A stretch of 64,000 bases of DNA from Roseimicrobium gellanilyticum (GTDB lineage Bacteria > Verrucomicrobiota > Verrucomicrobiia > Verrucomicrobiales > Verrucomicrobiaceae). The notes beneath the pieces are model-generated. The model made no database searches. It had not been told where the DNA came from and was given only the letters and a program-made list of their open reading frames with translations. Shown here piece after piece: positions 1 to 7,676 of the stretch. The stretch's first letter is position 1; each line of letters opens with the position of its first letter. Where the stretch lies: NCBI RefSeq assembly GCF_003315205.1, contig NZ_QNRR01000004.1, forward strand, positions 310,001 to 374,000. Reading direction: 5' to 3'. A program made the position numbers and the translations under genes.

Positions 1-246
1 GGCGTGGCCATGCTGAACCATCCGAAGAGCTTCCGGTACCCCACACCCTGGCATGTGCGTGACTATGGTCTCTTCACCGCAAATCCCTTTGGCACCAAGA
101 ATCTGGACAAGTCAGCCGCGGACGGCACCTTCATCTTGAAGGCCGGTGAGAGCGTGACTCTTCGTCATCGGCTCATCTTTCACGAAGGTGATACCGCTTC
201 CGCGAAGCTGGACGAGGCTTTTGCGGCGTACGAAAAGCTGCCGTAG
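1..246 (+). CDS. C-terminal end of a DUF6807 (PmoA-like) family protein, 5' truncated by window
   Basis: The open frame is already running at the window edge and ends at a TAG at 244-246, so only about 80 C-terminal residues are visible. The segment reads as FRYPTPWHVRDYGLFTANPF followed by a Leu/Arg-rich strand (SVTLRHRLIFHEGD). This pattern is typical of the end of DUF6807 proteins (annotated 'methane oxygenase PmoA'), which in Verrucomicrobia and Planctomycetes are usually secreted and occur near sugar-degradation genes. The name PmoA is historical; no methane oxidation is implied. The internal ATG at 10 is not a credible start. The gene is followed by a convergent hairpin terminator. Confidence 0.7.
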   Translation, partial: GVAMLNHPKSFRYPTPWHVRDYGLFTANPFGTKNLDKSAADGTFILKAGESVTLRHRLIFHEGDTASAKLDEAFAAYEKLP

Positions 247-277
247 TCGAAGAGTCTCCTTCCGGTGTATCAACTCA

Positions 278-315
278 GCCCGCTTGAGTGCCTCGCAGCA
301 TCAAGCGGGCGTTTT
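278..315. terminator. Intrinsic terminator between two convergent genes
   Basis: A perfect 10-bp inverted repeat (GCCCGCTTGA at 278-287 and its complement at 301-310) with a 13-nt loop is followed by a T-rich stretch (gttttgtt). It lies between the end of the DUF6807 gene and the end of the minus-strand lipoprotein gene. It probably ends the plus-strand transcript; the minus side lacks a clear T tract. Confidence 0.7.
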
Positions 316-325
316 GTTGGGCGCG

Positions 326-586
326 TTAGTGGAAGATCGCATTGTGCACGTCCGCTCGGGCGGCATGGAGGTTGCCGCGCACATGGCCTATGGGGCCGTG
401 GTGGTAGTAGCCGTCACTGTAAGTACGATGGTAGTAGCGAGGGCGTGGGCCGTAGTAGTAGTCGCGGTAGTAGGGACGCTCCACATAGGCGTATCCACCG
501 TCGTAGTCATCATCGACCACACAGCTACTCAGGCCGAGCGTGGCAGCGGCAAGACTGGCGAGAATGAAAAATCGGGTCTTTTTCAT
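326..586 (-). CDS. Small Tyr/Asp-rich lipoprotein of unknown function
   Basis: The protein is 86 residues. I chose the ATG at 584-586 because it opens a good signal peptide (MKKTRFFILASLAAATLGLS) and is preceded by an AAGGAGAG ribosome site; an upstream in-frame ATG at 655 would only add a non-conserved leader. The signal ends in a lipobox (LSSC), so the mature protein should be lipid-anchored at Cys21. The mature part is very rich in Tyr, Asp and His (DDDYDGGYAYVERPYYRDYY), low in complexity, and has no known domain. Short, Tyr-rich surface lipoproteins like this are common in environmental Gram-negatives. Function unknown. Confidence 0.7.
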   Translation of the reverse strand: MKKTRFFILASLAAATLGLSSCVVDDDYDGGYAYVERPYYRDYYYGPRPRYYHRTYSDGYYHHGPIGHVRGNLHAARADVHNAIFH

Positions 587-803
587 GGGGACTCTCCTTG
601 GAAAGTTGGATTTGGTTCGGAGAGCGGAGGAACTCGGGGCATGGCAAAACGCCATGGAGCGTCTCGTGCGCTCTCTATCTAATGTTTCGCAGGGAGTTGG
701 CGCATGGATCTCCGGAAAGGTTCTTTTTCATCGCCAGAATGGCATCCATGATTCACGCTGGGCACGAACGCGAAGTCGATGCGCCACACTGCTGTACACA
801 TCC

Positions 804-1388
804 ATGCATGCCGAGATAGAACGTTACCTGAAGGAGACGAACGCCGCGATGCGGCCCATCTGCGAGAAGCTGCGCGAGATCGTCCTCAAGGCCGCTCCGC
901 ACCTGGAAGAGGGAATACGGTGGGGTGGACCGAGCTACAAGGGCAAGGGCGTGGTATGCGGGATTGGTGCATTCCAGAAGCACGTGAACCTGTTCTTCTT
1001 TCGCGGAGCGCAGGTGCCGGATCCCGGGGGTGTCTTCAACCATGGCCTGGACAATGCGACATCGCGCAACGTGCAGTTCTTCTCGATGGAGGACGTGAAG
1101 GTGAAGCCGCTTACGACCCTGGTAAAAGCGGCCGCGAAAGTGGATGCAGAAGGTGGAGCCAAGGCTCGTACGAAGAGGCCGGACCTGCCAGTGCCCGTGG
1201 TGCTGGCGGAGGCGTTGCGTGGTGATCCACGCGCGAAGAAGTTCTTTGATTCGCTATCACCCTCTGCGCGACGTGACTACTGCGAGTGGATCGGCAGCGC
1301 GAAGCAGGAGGTGACGATGCAGCGAAGGCTGGAGAAGGCAATGACGCGGCTGGGCGAGGGACGGAAGCTCGGGGACGAGTATGTGTGA
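804..1388 (+). CDS. DUF1801 / YdeI-OmdA-type protein
   Basis: The protein is 194 residues, read from the ATG at 804. The N-terminal ~120 residues match the DUF1801 (YdhG-like) fold: a helix (EIERYLKETNAAMRPICEKL), the EEGIRWGGPSYKGKG strand-turn, and a KHVNLFFFRGA strand. The last ~70 residues (VLAEALRGDPRAKKFFDSLS, then EWIGSAKQEVTMQRRLEKAM) match the 'bacteriocin-protection YdeI/OmpD-associated' C-terminal helical domain. The two domains are known in one polypeptide. The biochemical role is not known; DUF1801 proteins resemble frataxin-like folds. The frame is open further upstream to 540, but that part overlaps the promoter of the preceding minus-strand gene and has no family similarity. 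There is no strong ribosome site at 804, so the start is moderately certain. Confidence 0.75.
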   Translation: MHAEIERYLKETNAAMRPICEKLREIVLKAAPHLEEGIRWGGPSYKGKGVVCGIGAFQKHVNLFFFRGAQVPDPGGVFNHGLDNATSRNVQFFSMEDVKVKPLTTLVKAAAKVDAEGGAKARTKRPDLPVPVVLAEALRGDPRAKKFFDSLSPSARRDYCEWIGSAKQEVTMQRRLEKAMTRLGEGRKLGDEYV

Positions 1389-1541
1389 ATGTGGTCCGAA
1401 TACTCCGTTGAGCGGGTGGTGAAATCTCTGCAGGGGTTCATCTGCCTGATGTGGGAGACAGACACCTTGCAGGTTGCTTGTGAGCGGTCAGCGTGAGTGA
1501 CGTCCTGACCGCACACGGAGTGTGCGGACCATCATGGGGAT

Positions 1542-2558
1542 TTACTTCTTCAGAGGCACGCTCCAGAGGTGATTGCCGGAAGTGATGTAGAGGGTCCTGC
1601 CGTCATGGCCGCCAAAGGCGCAGTTGGTGGCTTCATCGGGAGCGGTGGGCACGAAGTCGAGGAGTTTGCCGAAGGGCGAGAGGATGTAGCAGCCCGCTTT
1701 GAATTCATTGGTCTCGTAAGGGTTGGCCTTGTTCACACCAGCGGCGACGTAGAGGCGGCCCACGGCATCCATCTTCACACCATCGGGGCCGCGGCTGTTC
1801 TTCCAGTCAAAGATGAGGATGCGGCTGCCGGGGCGCACAGAGCCATCCGGCTTGAGGTCGAAGCGCCACAGCTTCCGTGCGCCGCCGTGCGTGTTGTTGT
1901 TGTTATCCGCGACGTAGAGGTAGTGGTCATCATACGAAACGAGGATGCCGTTGGGGCGCTCCACGTCATCGGGACCGAGAATGCGGGTGACCTTCCCGGG
2001 AGCGTCCACGCGATACACACCCTCCACGAGACGTCCTTTGGAGTCGCGCATCTCCATGGTGCTGCGGTCGCCGTAGCGTGGGTCGGTGAAGTAGATGCGG
2101 CCCTTCGAGTCCGTGGTGACATCGTTGGGTGCGTTGAAGCGATGGCCTTCGTAGCGGTCGGCGAGGACGGTGACCTTTGGGTTTGAGTTCAAGTTCGCAG
2201 AGCCTGTACAACCTGTCCCAGTGAACCCCAATGTCGTGACTTTACCTTCATGGCGTACAAGGCGTCGTCCTTTGGATTCACAGGCAATGAGATAACCGTT
2301 CGTGTCGAAAAGGAGCCCGTTGGGGGAACCACAGTTGCTGCGAAAGACCGATGTCTTCCCCGTCTTCGTATCAAACCGGTTGATGTGCGAGCCATCTGTG
2401 AAGTAGAGCGAGCCTTCCTTCCATGCCGGTCCTTCGCCGGCGCCAATCTTCCCGTGGTCATGGGCTTTGGCATTGGGGGCGAGGGGAGAGGTGGTACCGG
2501 CGCAGGAGGCGAGCACCGCGGCGAGGGCGGGAAGCAGGAGGTGGGTGGGCAGACGCAT
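1542..2558 (-). CDS. SMP-30/gluconolactonase/LRE-type lipoprotein
   Basis: The protein is 338 residues. It starts with a lipoprotein signal (LLLPALAAVLASCAG; Cys at ~19). The rest is a six-bladed beta-propeller of the SMP-30 type, with the hallmark stretches GEGPAWKEGSLYFTD, CGSPNGLLFD, RFNAPNDVTTDSKGRIYFTD and ERPNGILVSYDDHYLYVADN. The metal-binding residues expected for the family (Glu in GEGPAW, Asn in NAPNDV, Asp in the SRGPDGVKMD blade) are all present, so an active lactonase or esterase is plausible, but the substrate is unknown. An odd 20-residue segment (about residues 109-128, FTGTGCTGSANLNSNP) separates two KVT triplets where related proteins usually run straight from the blade strand into VLADRYEG; see findings. 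Confidence 0.85.
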   Translation of the reverse strand: MRLPTHLLLPALAAVLASCAGTTSPLAPNAKAHDHGKIGAGEGPAWKEGSLYFTDGSHINRFDTKTGKTSVFRSNCGSPNGLLFDTNGYLIACESKGRRLVRHEGKVTTLGFTGTGCTGSANLNSNPKVTVLADRYEGHRFNAPNDVTTDSKGRIYFTDPRYGDRSTMEMRDSKGRLVEGVYRVDAPGKVTRILGPDDVERPNGILVSYDDHYLYVADNNNNTHGGARKLWRFDLKPDGSVRPGSRILIFDWKNSRGPDGVKMDAVGRLYVAAGVNKANPYETNEFKAGCYILSPFGKLLDFVPTAPDEATNCAFGGHDGRTLYITSGNHLWSVPLKK

Positions 2559-2615
2559 GGAGGAATGCTAGCGGGCTGACGAGGTCTCGCGAGGGAAAAA
2601 GGCGAGGAGACAGGT

Positions 2616-2756
2616 CAACGTAGCTCGCGAGTCCCTTCGCGAGGTTTTTTCAGGGCTCCTATACATCGGGTGATAGGTAGCCTCCTCCGTAAAGCGGCGG
2701 TCTAAGGGAATGGAGCGTCTTAAGGAAACTCGCGAAGGGACTCGCGAGCTACGTTG
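2616..2756. repeat. Palindromic repeat element with perfect 28-bp inverted arms
   Basis: The arms lie at 2616-2643 and 2729-2756 and are perfect reverse complements; each contains the core CTCGCGAG plus a nearby CGCGAAGGG. Pairing continues imperfectly inward, leaving an interior of about 85 bp. The right arm ends 2 bp from the stop codon of the upstream minus-strand gene at 2758. A related half-copy (GCTCGCGAGCTACG) lies at 48466-48481, also directly after a stop codon. This looks like a REP/MITE-type element that also forms a transcript 3' hairpin. No transposase or RAYT gene is in the window. Confidence 0.8.
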
Positions 2757-2757
2757 G

Positions 2758-4074
2758 CTATTGCCGCGGAAAATCCTTCTTCGTCTCCCGCAGGATGGAG
2801 AGAATGTTCTCGCGCTCGGAGGCGGAGAGATGGGCGAAGTCCGGGGACGCATCTGTGCCATTCAGAACAGCCAGCAGGCGGGTATAGAGCATCGTCTTGA
2901 GCTGCGGTGGCAGCGCCTCAAACGAATTCGAGTAAATCATGTAACTGCAGCGATCCTTGAAGAGACGCGTGCGAAGCTGGAAATCCTTGAGCGAGCGGCC
3001 CCCGGCATTCTCCTTGCGGTTGGCGCGGAAGGCATCCTGGAAGGCCACGGCGCCCTCCACGCCATCGTCCTTCAATTCGTATTCGCCGCAGAAGAGCAGG
3101 TGATGCAGCAGCTTGTCCACATGACTGTTGAAGACGCCGAGTGCGGAGCCTTGGGGAGAATCCGTCACCTTTTCACCGAAGGCTTTCTGAAACTCATGCT
3201 GGCGCAGCATGGCCTGGCGGCACTGCTCATTCGCAGCGGTCAGCAGGTTGTGCATGGTGCACTGATGCTCCAGCACCATGAGGGCCACGAGATCGCTGCT
3301 ACCGGTGAGATACGAGCGGATGTCGATGTAGGGCGAAAGGTCCAGCACGTTCGCACCGGCCTTGCGGTCCAGGCGGATGTCGCGCGTCTGCGAGTTTTCA
3401 TCCACCGTCGCGGTCACGTTGCCCATGTGCAGGTCATTGCCATGGCGGCCGGTCACATACCAGCCACCCCAGCGCTCATGCAGCGGGCTCTCATGCGTGC
3501 TGAGGAAGGAGCCGTCCTGCAGTTGCGGTTGCCCGCTCGCGTCTGTGTACACGGAGCGCACCAGCATGCCTTTCACATTGCCTGTGCGTGAGCCTTCATG
3601 GCAGGAGAAGCACTGCTCACTGCGGCCCAGTTCCGGCTTCTCATCCTTCTGTGTGGGGATGGTAAGTGTGTAGAACTGTGGGCCGCGCTCGCCATCCATG
3701 CCGATGAGTTCCATCACACCACCCATGCCCTGCACCCAGCCCACGTAGCACTCTTCATTGAAATAGACCGCACGCGGGGTGCGCGGGGTGATGTGGCTGT
3801 TCTGCAGGCTGGTCTTGGAGAAGACGAGCACCTGGGACTCCACGGGAATCTTCAGCTCACGAAGCACGCTGGCGAGGAAGGTCTTCTCACTCGTGGCATC
3901 GAGCTTCGCCTCGCCGCGTTGCATCCGCTGCCACAGGGCGGCCACCGGGTCATTCGCGCCTTCCACAATCGCCTGCTGCTCAGGCACACCTGCACGTACA
4001 ACGGCAGCCGTGCTCAGAAGCAACGACAGCAGCAGCAGGGCAGGGGTGAGGGAGGACAGGGAACGAGGGGACAT
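2758..4074 (-). CDS. Secreted protein with a single CXXCH haem c motif
   Basis: The protein is 438 residues, starting at an ATG at 4072-4074 with a signal peptide (SSLTPALLLLSLLLSTAAVVRAG). One haem c motif, EQCFSCHEGSRTG, lies near residue 155, so it may carry a covalent haem in the periplasm. The surrounding sequence (YFNEECYVGWVQGMGGVMEL, then IPTQKDEKPELGRSEQCFSCHEG) and a later HESPLHERWGGWYVTGRHG resemble uncharacterised verrucomicrobial and planctomycete 'cytochrome c domain' proteins. I do not recognise an enzyme family, and no electron-transfer partner is encoded nearby. It ends 2 bp from a palindromic repeat that may end its transcript. The haem attachment is inferred from the motif only. 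Confidence 0.75.
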   Translation of the reverse strand: MSPRSLSSLTPALLLLSLLLSTAAVVRAGVPEQQAIVEGANDPVAALWQRMQRGEAKLDATSEKTFLASVLRELKIPVESQVLVFSKTSLQNSHITPRTPRAVYFNEECYVGWVQGMGGVMELIGMDGERGPQFYTLTIPTQKDEKPELGRSEQCFSCHEGSRTGNVKGMLVRSVYTDASGQPQLQDGSFLSTHESPLHERWGGWYVTGRHGNDLHMGNVTATVDENSQTRDIRLDRKAGANVLDLSPYIDIRSYLTGSSDLVALMVLEHQCTMHNLLTAANEQCRQAMLRQHEFQKAFGEKVTDSPQGSALGVFNSHVDKLLHHLLFCGEYELKDDGVEGAVAFQDAFRANRKENAGGRSLKDFQLRTRLFKDRCSYMIYSNSFEALPPQLKTMLYTRLLAVLNGTDASPDFAHLSASERENILSILRETKKDFPRQ

Positions 4075-4174
4075 TCAGCGCACGTGTCTAGGGGGGGCAG
4101 ACAAGATACTATACGCTGCATGTCATGCGCATCTTTTGTGATGCGTGCCGCACTGCTTGGCGCCGGAGGCGGGG

Positions 4175-4966
4175 TCAGGGTGTGGTGACTAGGAGCTTGA
4201 TGGGCTGCTGATGCGAGAGCGGCAACCGGGCAGAATGCCCAGCGGGAATGATGACTCCGCCCATGGCGAGGGAGACGCCTTGCTGTGCCTGCAACTTCAT
4301 CGCGAATTTCTCCAAATCCTTCGTGGTGGAGCCCTCTGGCAGGTCATGGAATTCAGGCAGATAAAGGAATTCAGCACCGGCCTTCGTCTTGCGTAGCGGT
4401 TGACGATAGCGAATGTGGACTTCAGGTGAGCCGCGCAGAAGAGCCGGGGAAAATCCCACGTCCGCGAAGGACAGAATCCACCCCTCATGCCGCCATGCTG
4501 CGGAGGTGTATTTCCTTTTGCTGCGGGACATGGGATTGGAAACTCTGAGATTCCCGATGGGCACATCGCGATTTCCGATCGTGAGTTTCAATCCGATGGC
4601 CTCGCTCCACGCCTGGCGCAGGGGACCTTCGAGTTTGTAATGGTCGTCGGCGGACTCCAGAGTTTTCAACAAGGATGCGACGGTCGCATCACCTTGGGAA
4701 GCCTTCGCTGGGATCCAGACTGGAATCGAAATGAACACATCCGAGTCCTCACCGAAGTCTCCTTTTTTGAGCGCCGACTTGAATCGAAAACTTCCATCGA
4801 TATGTGCCGCTTCGGCATCCACCTTCACGTGCAGCGCTTCTGAAGCGATATAGACATCGTGGGTGATGGCAATGGGATTGGCCGTGAGCGGAGCACGCAG
4901 ACTGAGTGCTGCTGAAAGCACCATCGAGGCTGACAGGAGAAGACGTAGGCGGGTAACCGAATGCAT
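4175..4966 (-). CDS. Secreted protein of unknown function
   Basis: The protein is 263 residues from the ATG at 4964-4966, which places a signal peptide (MHSVTRLRLLLSASMVLSAALSLRA) at the N-terminus; the frame extends upstream to 5038 but that leader is Arg/His-rich and unlikely. The mature part has alternating strands (THDVYIASEALHVKVDAEAA, IDGSFRFKSA, VFISIPVWIPAK, SPEVHIRYRQPL), suggesting a beta-sandwich or adhesin-like fold. It ends with a short helical region and a strand (PIKLLVTTP). No catalytic motif is visible. It could be coexpressed with the haem c protein downstream (100 bp gap), but no functional link is shown. Confidence 0.65.
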   Translation of the reverse strand: MHSVTRLRLLLSASMVLSAALSLRAPLTANPIAITHDVYIASEALHVKVDAEAAHIDGSFRFKSALKKGDFGEDSDVFISIPVWIPAKASQGDATVASLLKTLESADDHYKLEGPLRQAWSEAIGLKLTIGNRDVPIGNLRVSNPMSRSKRKYTSAAWRHEGWILSFADVGFSPALLRGSPEVHIRYRQPLRKTKAGAEFLYLPEFHDLPEGSTTKDLEKFAMKLQAQQGVSLAMGGVIIPAGHSARLPLSHQQPIKLLVTTP

Positions 4967-5633
4967 ATCGAACAGGCGGGGTGGCTGCGTGCCATGATGC
5001 CCATGGCGTGCCAATCGTGCAATCGATGCCTTCTGCATCTTGCTTTGGGGGGCTACGCATGTGCGTCGGGTTAAGGGATGGAGAACCGTGGACGTGTCGA
5101 ACGATGACCGTAGTGCATTTTCATCTGGTACCTGGAAACAGCGCTTTGCGTCTTGGAGTGCGGCGGCAAGCGCTCAAGCGCGACACCGCTTTCATCGGAG
5201 AGGATAAACATCATGGCACAGAATCACGTTCTAAATTCCAAGATGCTCGCAGGAGGCTCCGGCTGCTGGATTCCACCATAGTTCTAGGGCACATCAGGAC
5301 TGGCTTTCTCCGTTCATAGCGGTGTCGTCGCCTCCAGGGAGGTCCCGCATGGCGGGACCACGCGCACTCCACGACGCAAAGCGACTTGGTGCGACGAGAG
5401 AGCGCGCACACTGCCACCACCCTGTTGCAACTATTCCTATTTCATCCACCTGACTCACATGCGCTCTGCGGCTCCTGCACCCCTTCAGGGCGCGATGCCA
5501 GCGCGTGCAAGGCACAGGTGAGCGCGGTGGTCGTGCTCATTCATTGCACAACCATCAATAAACCATCGGCCATCCATTCACCGTTCTTCCTGCGATCATC
5601 AGGCGTTGTTCCTGTGTGGACTTTGCCTCGTTC
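4967..5633. other. 667-bp non-coding gap with one hairpin
   Basis: I find no convincing gene here: the open frames lack a ribosome site, codon bias and family similarity. A perfect 8-bp inverted repeat with a 3-nt loop (GGTCCCGC at 5341-5348, GCGGGACC at 5352-5359) lies in the middle, without a T tract, so it may be a REP-like element or an RNA hairpin rather than a terminator. The region should hold promoters for the two divergent neighbours. Confidence 0.4.
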
Positions 5634-6458
5634 ATGACCCTCGACGCCTCCTGCTCCCTCACCTACGCCACCAAGTCCGAGGTGCCGGCCATCTTCATGC
5701 TGCGGCCGCGCAGCGGGTGGGCGCAGTGGATCATGAGGGAGGAATTCATGCTGGACCCGCAGGTGCCGGTGGTGGAGTACACGGACTTCTACGGGAATCT
5801 CTGCCAGCGGGTGGTGATGCCGAAGGGGGAATTTCGTTTCTCCATGTCCTGCCGAGCTTCGGTGCCGGATCACATCGACGCGATGCCTACAGCGAAGCGT
5901 GTGCCGGTGGCGCAGCTTCCGGTGGAGCTGCTGCACTACCTGCTGCCGAGTCGCTACTGCCAGTCAGACAAGCTTTCGCGACTCGCGTATTCCATCACAG
6001 GGAATGTTCCGCGTACCTACCAGCAAATCGCACGGCTGCGGAACTGGGTGCATGAGAACATCGAGTACGAGTACGGCACCAGCAATGCCTCCACCTCCGC
6101 GCTCGAGACGGTGAATACGAAGCGTGGGGTGTGCCGGGATTTCGCGCATCTCGGCATCGCCCTGTGTCGTGCGGTGAGTGTGCCTGCTCGTATGGTGGTG
6201 GGATTCCTGCACGAGCTGGAGCCGATGGACCTGCATGCGTGGTATGAGGCGTACATCGGCGGGCGGTGGTTCACCTTTGACGCGACCGAGGATGAACCGA
6301 AGGGCAACCGCATCGTCATCGCCTATGGCCGCGACGCCGCGGATGTCGCGCAGGCTACGCTATACGGCGCCTTCACCTGCACTGAGATGAAGGTCACTGT
6401 GGGAGCGGTGTGTGAGAGGACTGAAGGAGAAAGGCCCACTCCGCCTGAGGTCCTGTAG
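5634..6458 (+). CDS. Transglutaminase-like cysteine protease-fold protein
   Basis: The protein is 274 residues if read from the ATG at 5634; a GTG at 5616 would add six residues, and neither has a clear ribosome site. The N-terminal half (ASCSLTYATKSEVPAIFMLR) is the usual bacterial transglutaminase N domain. The core has the catalytic triad in order: Cys167 in RGVCRDFAH, His201 in MDLHAWYEAY and Asp216 in FTFDATED. Members of this family act as peptidases, amidases or cross-linkers on peptides; the substrate here is unknown. There is no signal peptide, so it probably acts in the cytoplasm. The last 65 bp overlap, tail to tail, the end of the esterase gene on the other strand. Confidence 0.88.
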   Translation: MTLDASCSLTYATKSEVPAIFMLRPRSGWAQWIMREEFMLDPQVPVVEYTDFYGNLCQRVVMPKGEFRFSMSCRASVPDHIDAMPTAKRVPVAQLPVELLHYLLPSRYCQSDKLSRLAYSITGNVPRTYQQIARLRNWVHENIEYEYGTSNASTSALETVNTKRGVCRDFAHLGIALCRAVSVPARMVVGFLHELEPMDLHAWYEAYIGGRWFTFDATEDEPKGNRIVIAYGRDAADVAQATLYGAFTCTEMKVTVGAVCERTEGERPTPPEVL

Positions 6459-7485
6459 CCTGGCAACACTCGATCGCGGAGGGTGCTTTCAGTTTCTCAA
6501 TGATGTATTCGTGAATCTGCGCGTGCTGCACATACGGAGCGCCGGGATACACGAGTTCGCTGGGCACGCTTACCTCACGCAGCCGCTCCTGCAGTTTCAC
6601 GCCAAAGTTTGCGGTGTGCGTGGGATCCCTTTGCTCCTTGCCGAGTTCGGGCTTCGCAGCATAGGTCATGTAGATGGGCGGATCGTCCGGGGAGACGTGC
6701 GCATATGGGGAGTATTTGTTGATCTCGGGAAGCAACTGATCACGCGCGGCAAGGAAGGTGGCGAATTGCGTGTCGCGTGTCTTGAGGTCCTTCGGGTCCG
6801 GCATGAAGCCGAAGGCGTGGCCACCGTAGCGGCTGTTCGGCGTCCACTCCTTCATCTGCTGCGGATCGAGCGTGGTCTGCGCGCCGCTCACCGCCGCGCA
6901 CCACAGACGGGTGGATTCACGGGCGATGGGATCGCTGCTCTTCGGATCCGCCATGTCTGGCACAAAGGCGAGCCACAGGCTGGAACACGCGCCCGCGGAG
7001 CCTCCAGAGGCGGCGATGCGTGCCTTGTCGATGTTCCACTCCTTCGCTTTGCTGCGTACGAACTGCAGGGCACGTGCCGCATCCTTGAGCGGCCACTCCA
7101 CGGGTGTTTTTACACCGGCGAGCTGGGCTTGGGTGGTGAGGCGGTAGTTGATGGAGACGACCGAGATGCCTGCGTCCAAGCACTGCACCAGACTGCCGGG
7201 GCGTTCCTTGCTGCCATTCACCCAGCCACCGCCATGGATGAAAAAGAGGAGCGGGGTAGGCTTGTCTGACTTCGCCTGGTAAAAATCCAGCACTTGCCGC
7301 TCATGGGTGCCGTAGGGGACGTTTGCCTGTGTGGGTGGCGGCAGGGGAGGCAGGGGCTTGGCGGGCGCATTCTCGGGTTTCGCAACCGTGGGCGTGGCCT
7401 CGGCAGGCTTGGCCGGTTCGGCAGCGACGAGAGGAAGTGCCAGGCCGAGAAGGAGCAGGGCCGGAAGAGAGATGCTGAGTTTCAT
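6394..7485 (-). CDS. Secreted alpha/beta-hydrolase (carboxylesterase/BD-FAE-like)
   Basis: The protein is 363 residues from the ATG at 7483-7485, which starts a clear signal peptide (MKLSISLPALLLLGLALPLV, cleavage after AAA/E). A Pro/Ala-rich linker (residues ~25-55) leads to the hydrolase domain. The oxyanion motif HGGGW is at 84-88 and the nucleophile elbow GGSAG at 161-165 (Ser163). A DPPIYMTYA stretch and a late His (VQHAQIHEYI) can supply the Asp and His. The family hydrolyses acyl esters, in many verrucomicrobial cases acetyl or feruloyl groups on polysaccharides; the real substrate is unknown. The C-terminal ~30 residues are encoded in DNA shared with the convergent transglutaminase gene and look unlike the family. 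Confidence 0.88.
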   Translation of the reverse strand: MKLSISLPALLLLGLALPLVAAEPAKPAEATPTVAKPENAPAKPLPPLPPPTQANVPYGTHERQVLDFYQAKSDKPTPLLFFIHGGGWVNGSKERPGSLVQCLDAGISVVSINYRLTTQAQLAGVKTPVEWPLKDAARALQFVRSKAKEWNIDKARIAASGGSAGACSSLWLAFVPDMADPKSSDPIARESTRLWCAAVSGAQTTLDPQQMKEWTPNSRYGGHAFGFMPDPKDLKTRDTQFATFLAARDQLLPEINKYSPYAHVSPDDPPIYMTYAAKPELGKEQRDPTHTANFGVKLQERLREVSVPSELVYPGAPYVQHAQIHEYIIEKLKAPSAIECCQATGPQAEWAFLLQSSHTPLPQ

Positions 7486-7676
7486 ACGGATGCGGAGAGT
7501 GCTAAACGGCCTGGGAGCGCGAAGCTTTCGCCATGCTTTGGGCATCACGCGGAGGCGTGCCCTTTCAAGGCAAGAAGATTGTTTGCAGGCCTTCGTGGAC
7601 GCACACATGGTCCGGACCGTGTGTCACACGGAGCAACCGGTGCACATGCATTCCTGCCAGAACGTCAATCACACCT

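Noticed and set aside
1-246. Particulate methane monooxygenase subunit (the database name of the DUF6807 family includes PmoA)
   Set aside because: The family label is historical; there is no membrane or metal-site pattern of a monooxygenase and no pmoB/pmoC neighbours.
4981-5319. A 112-codon plus-strand frame in the gap before the transglutaminase gene
   Set aside because: It has no ribosome site, no family resemblance and an Arg/Cys/His-rich composition typical of chance frames in GC-rich DNA.
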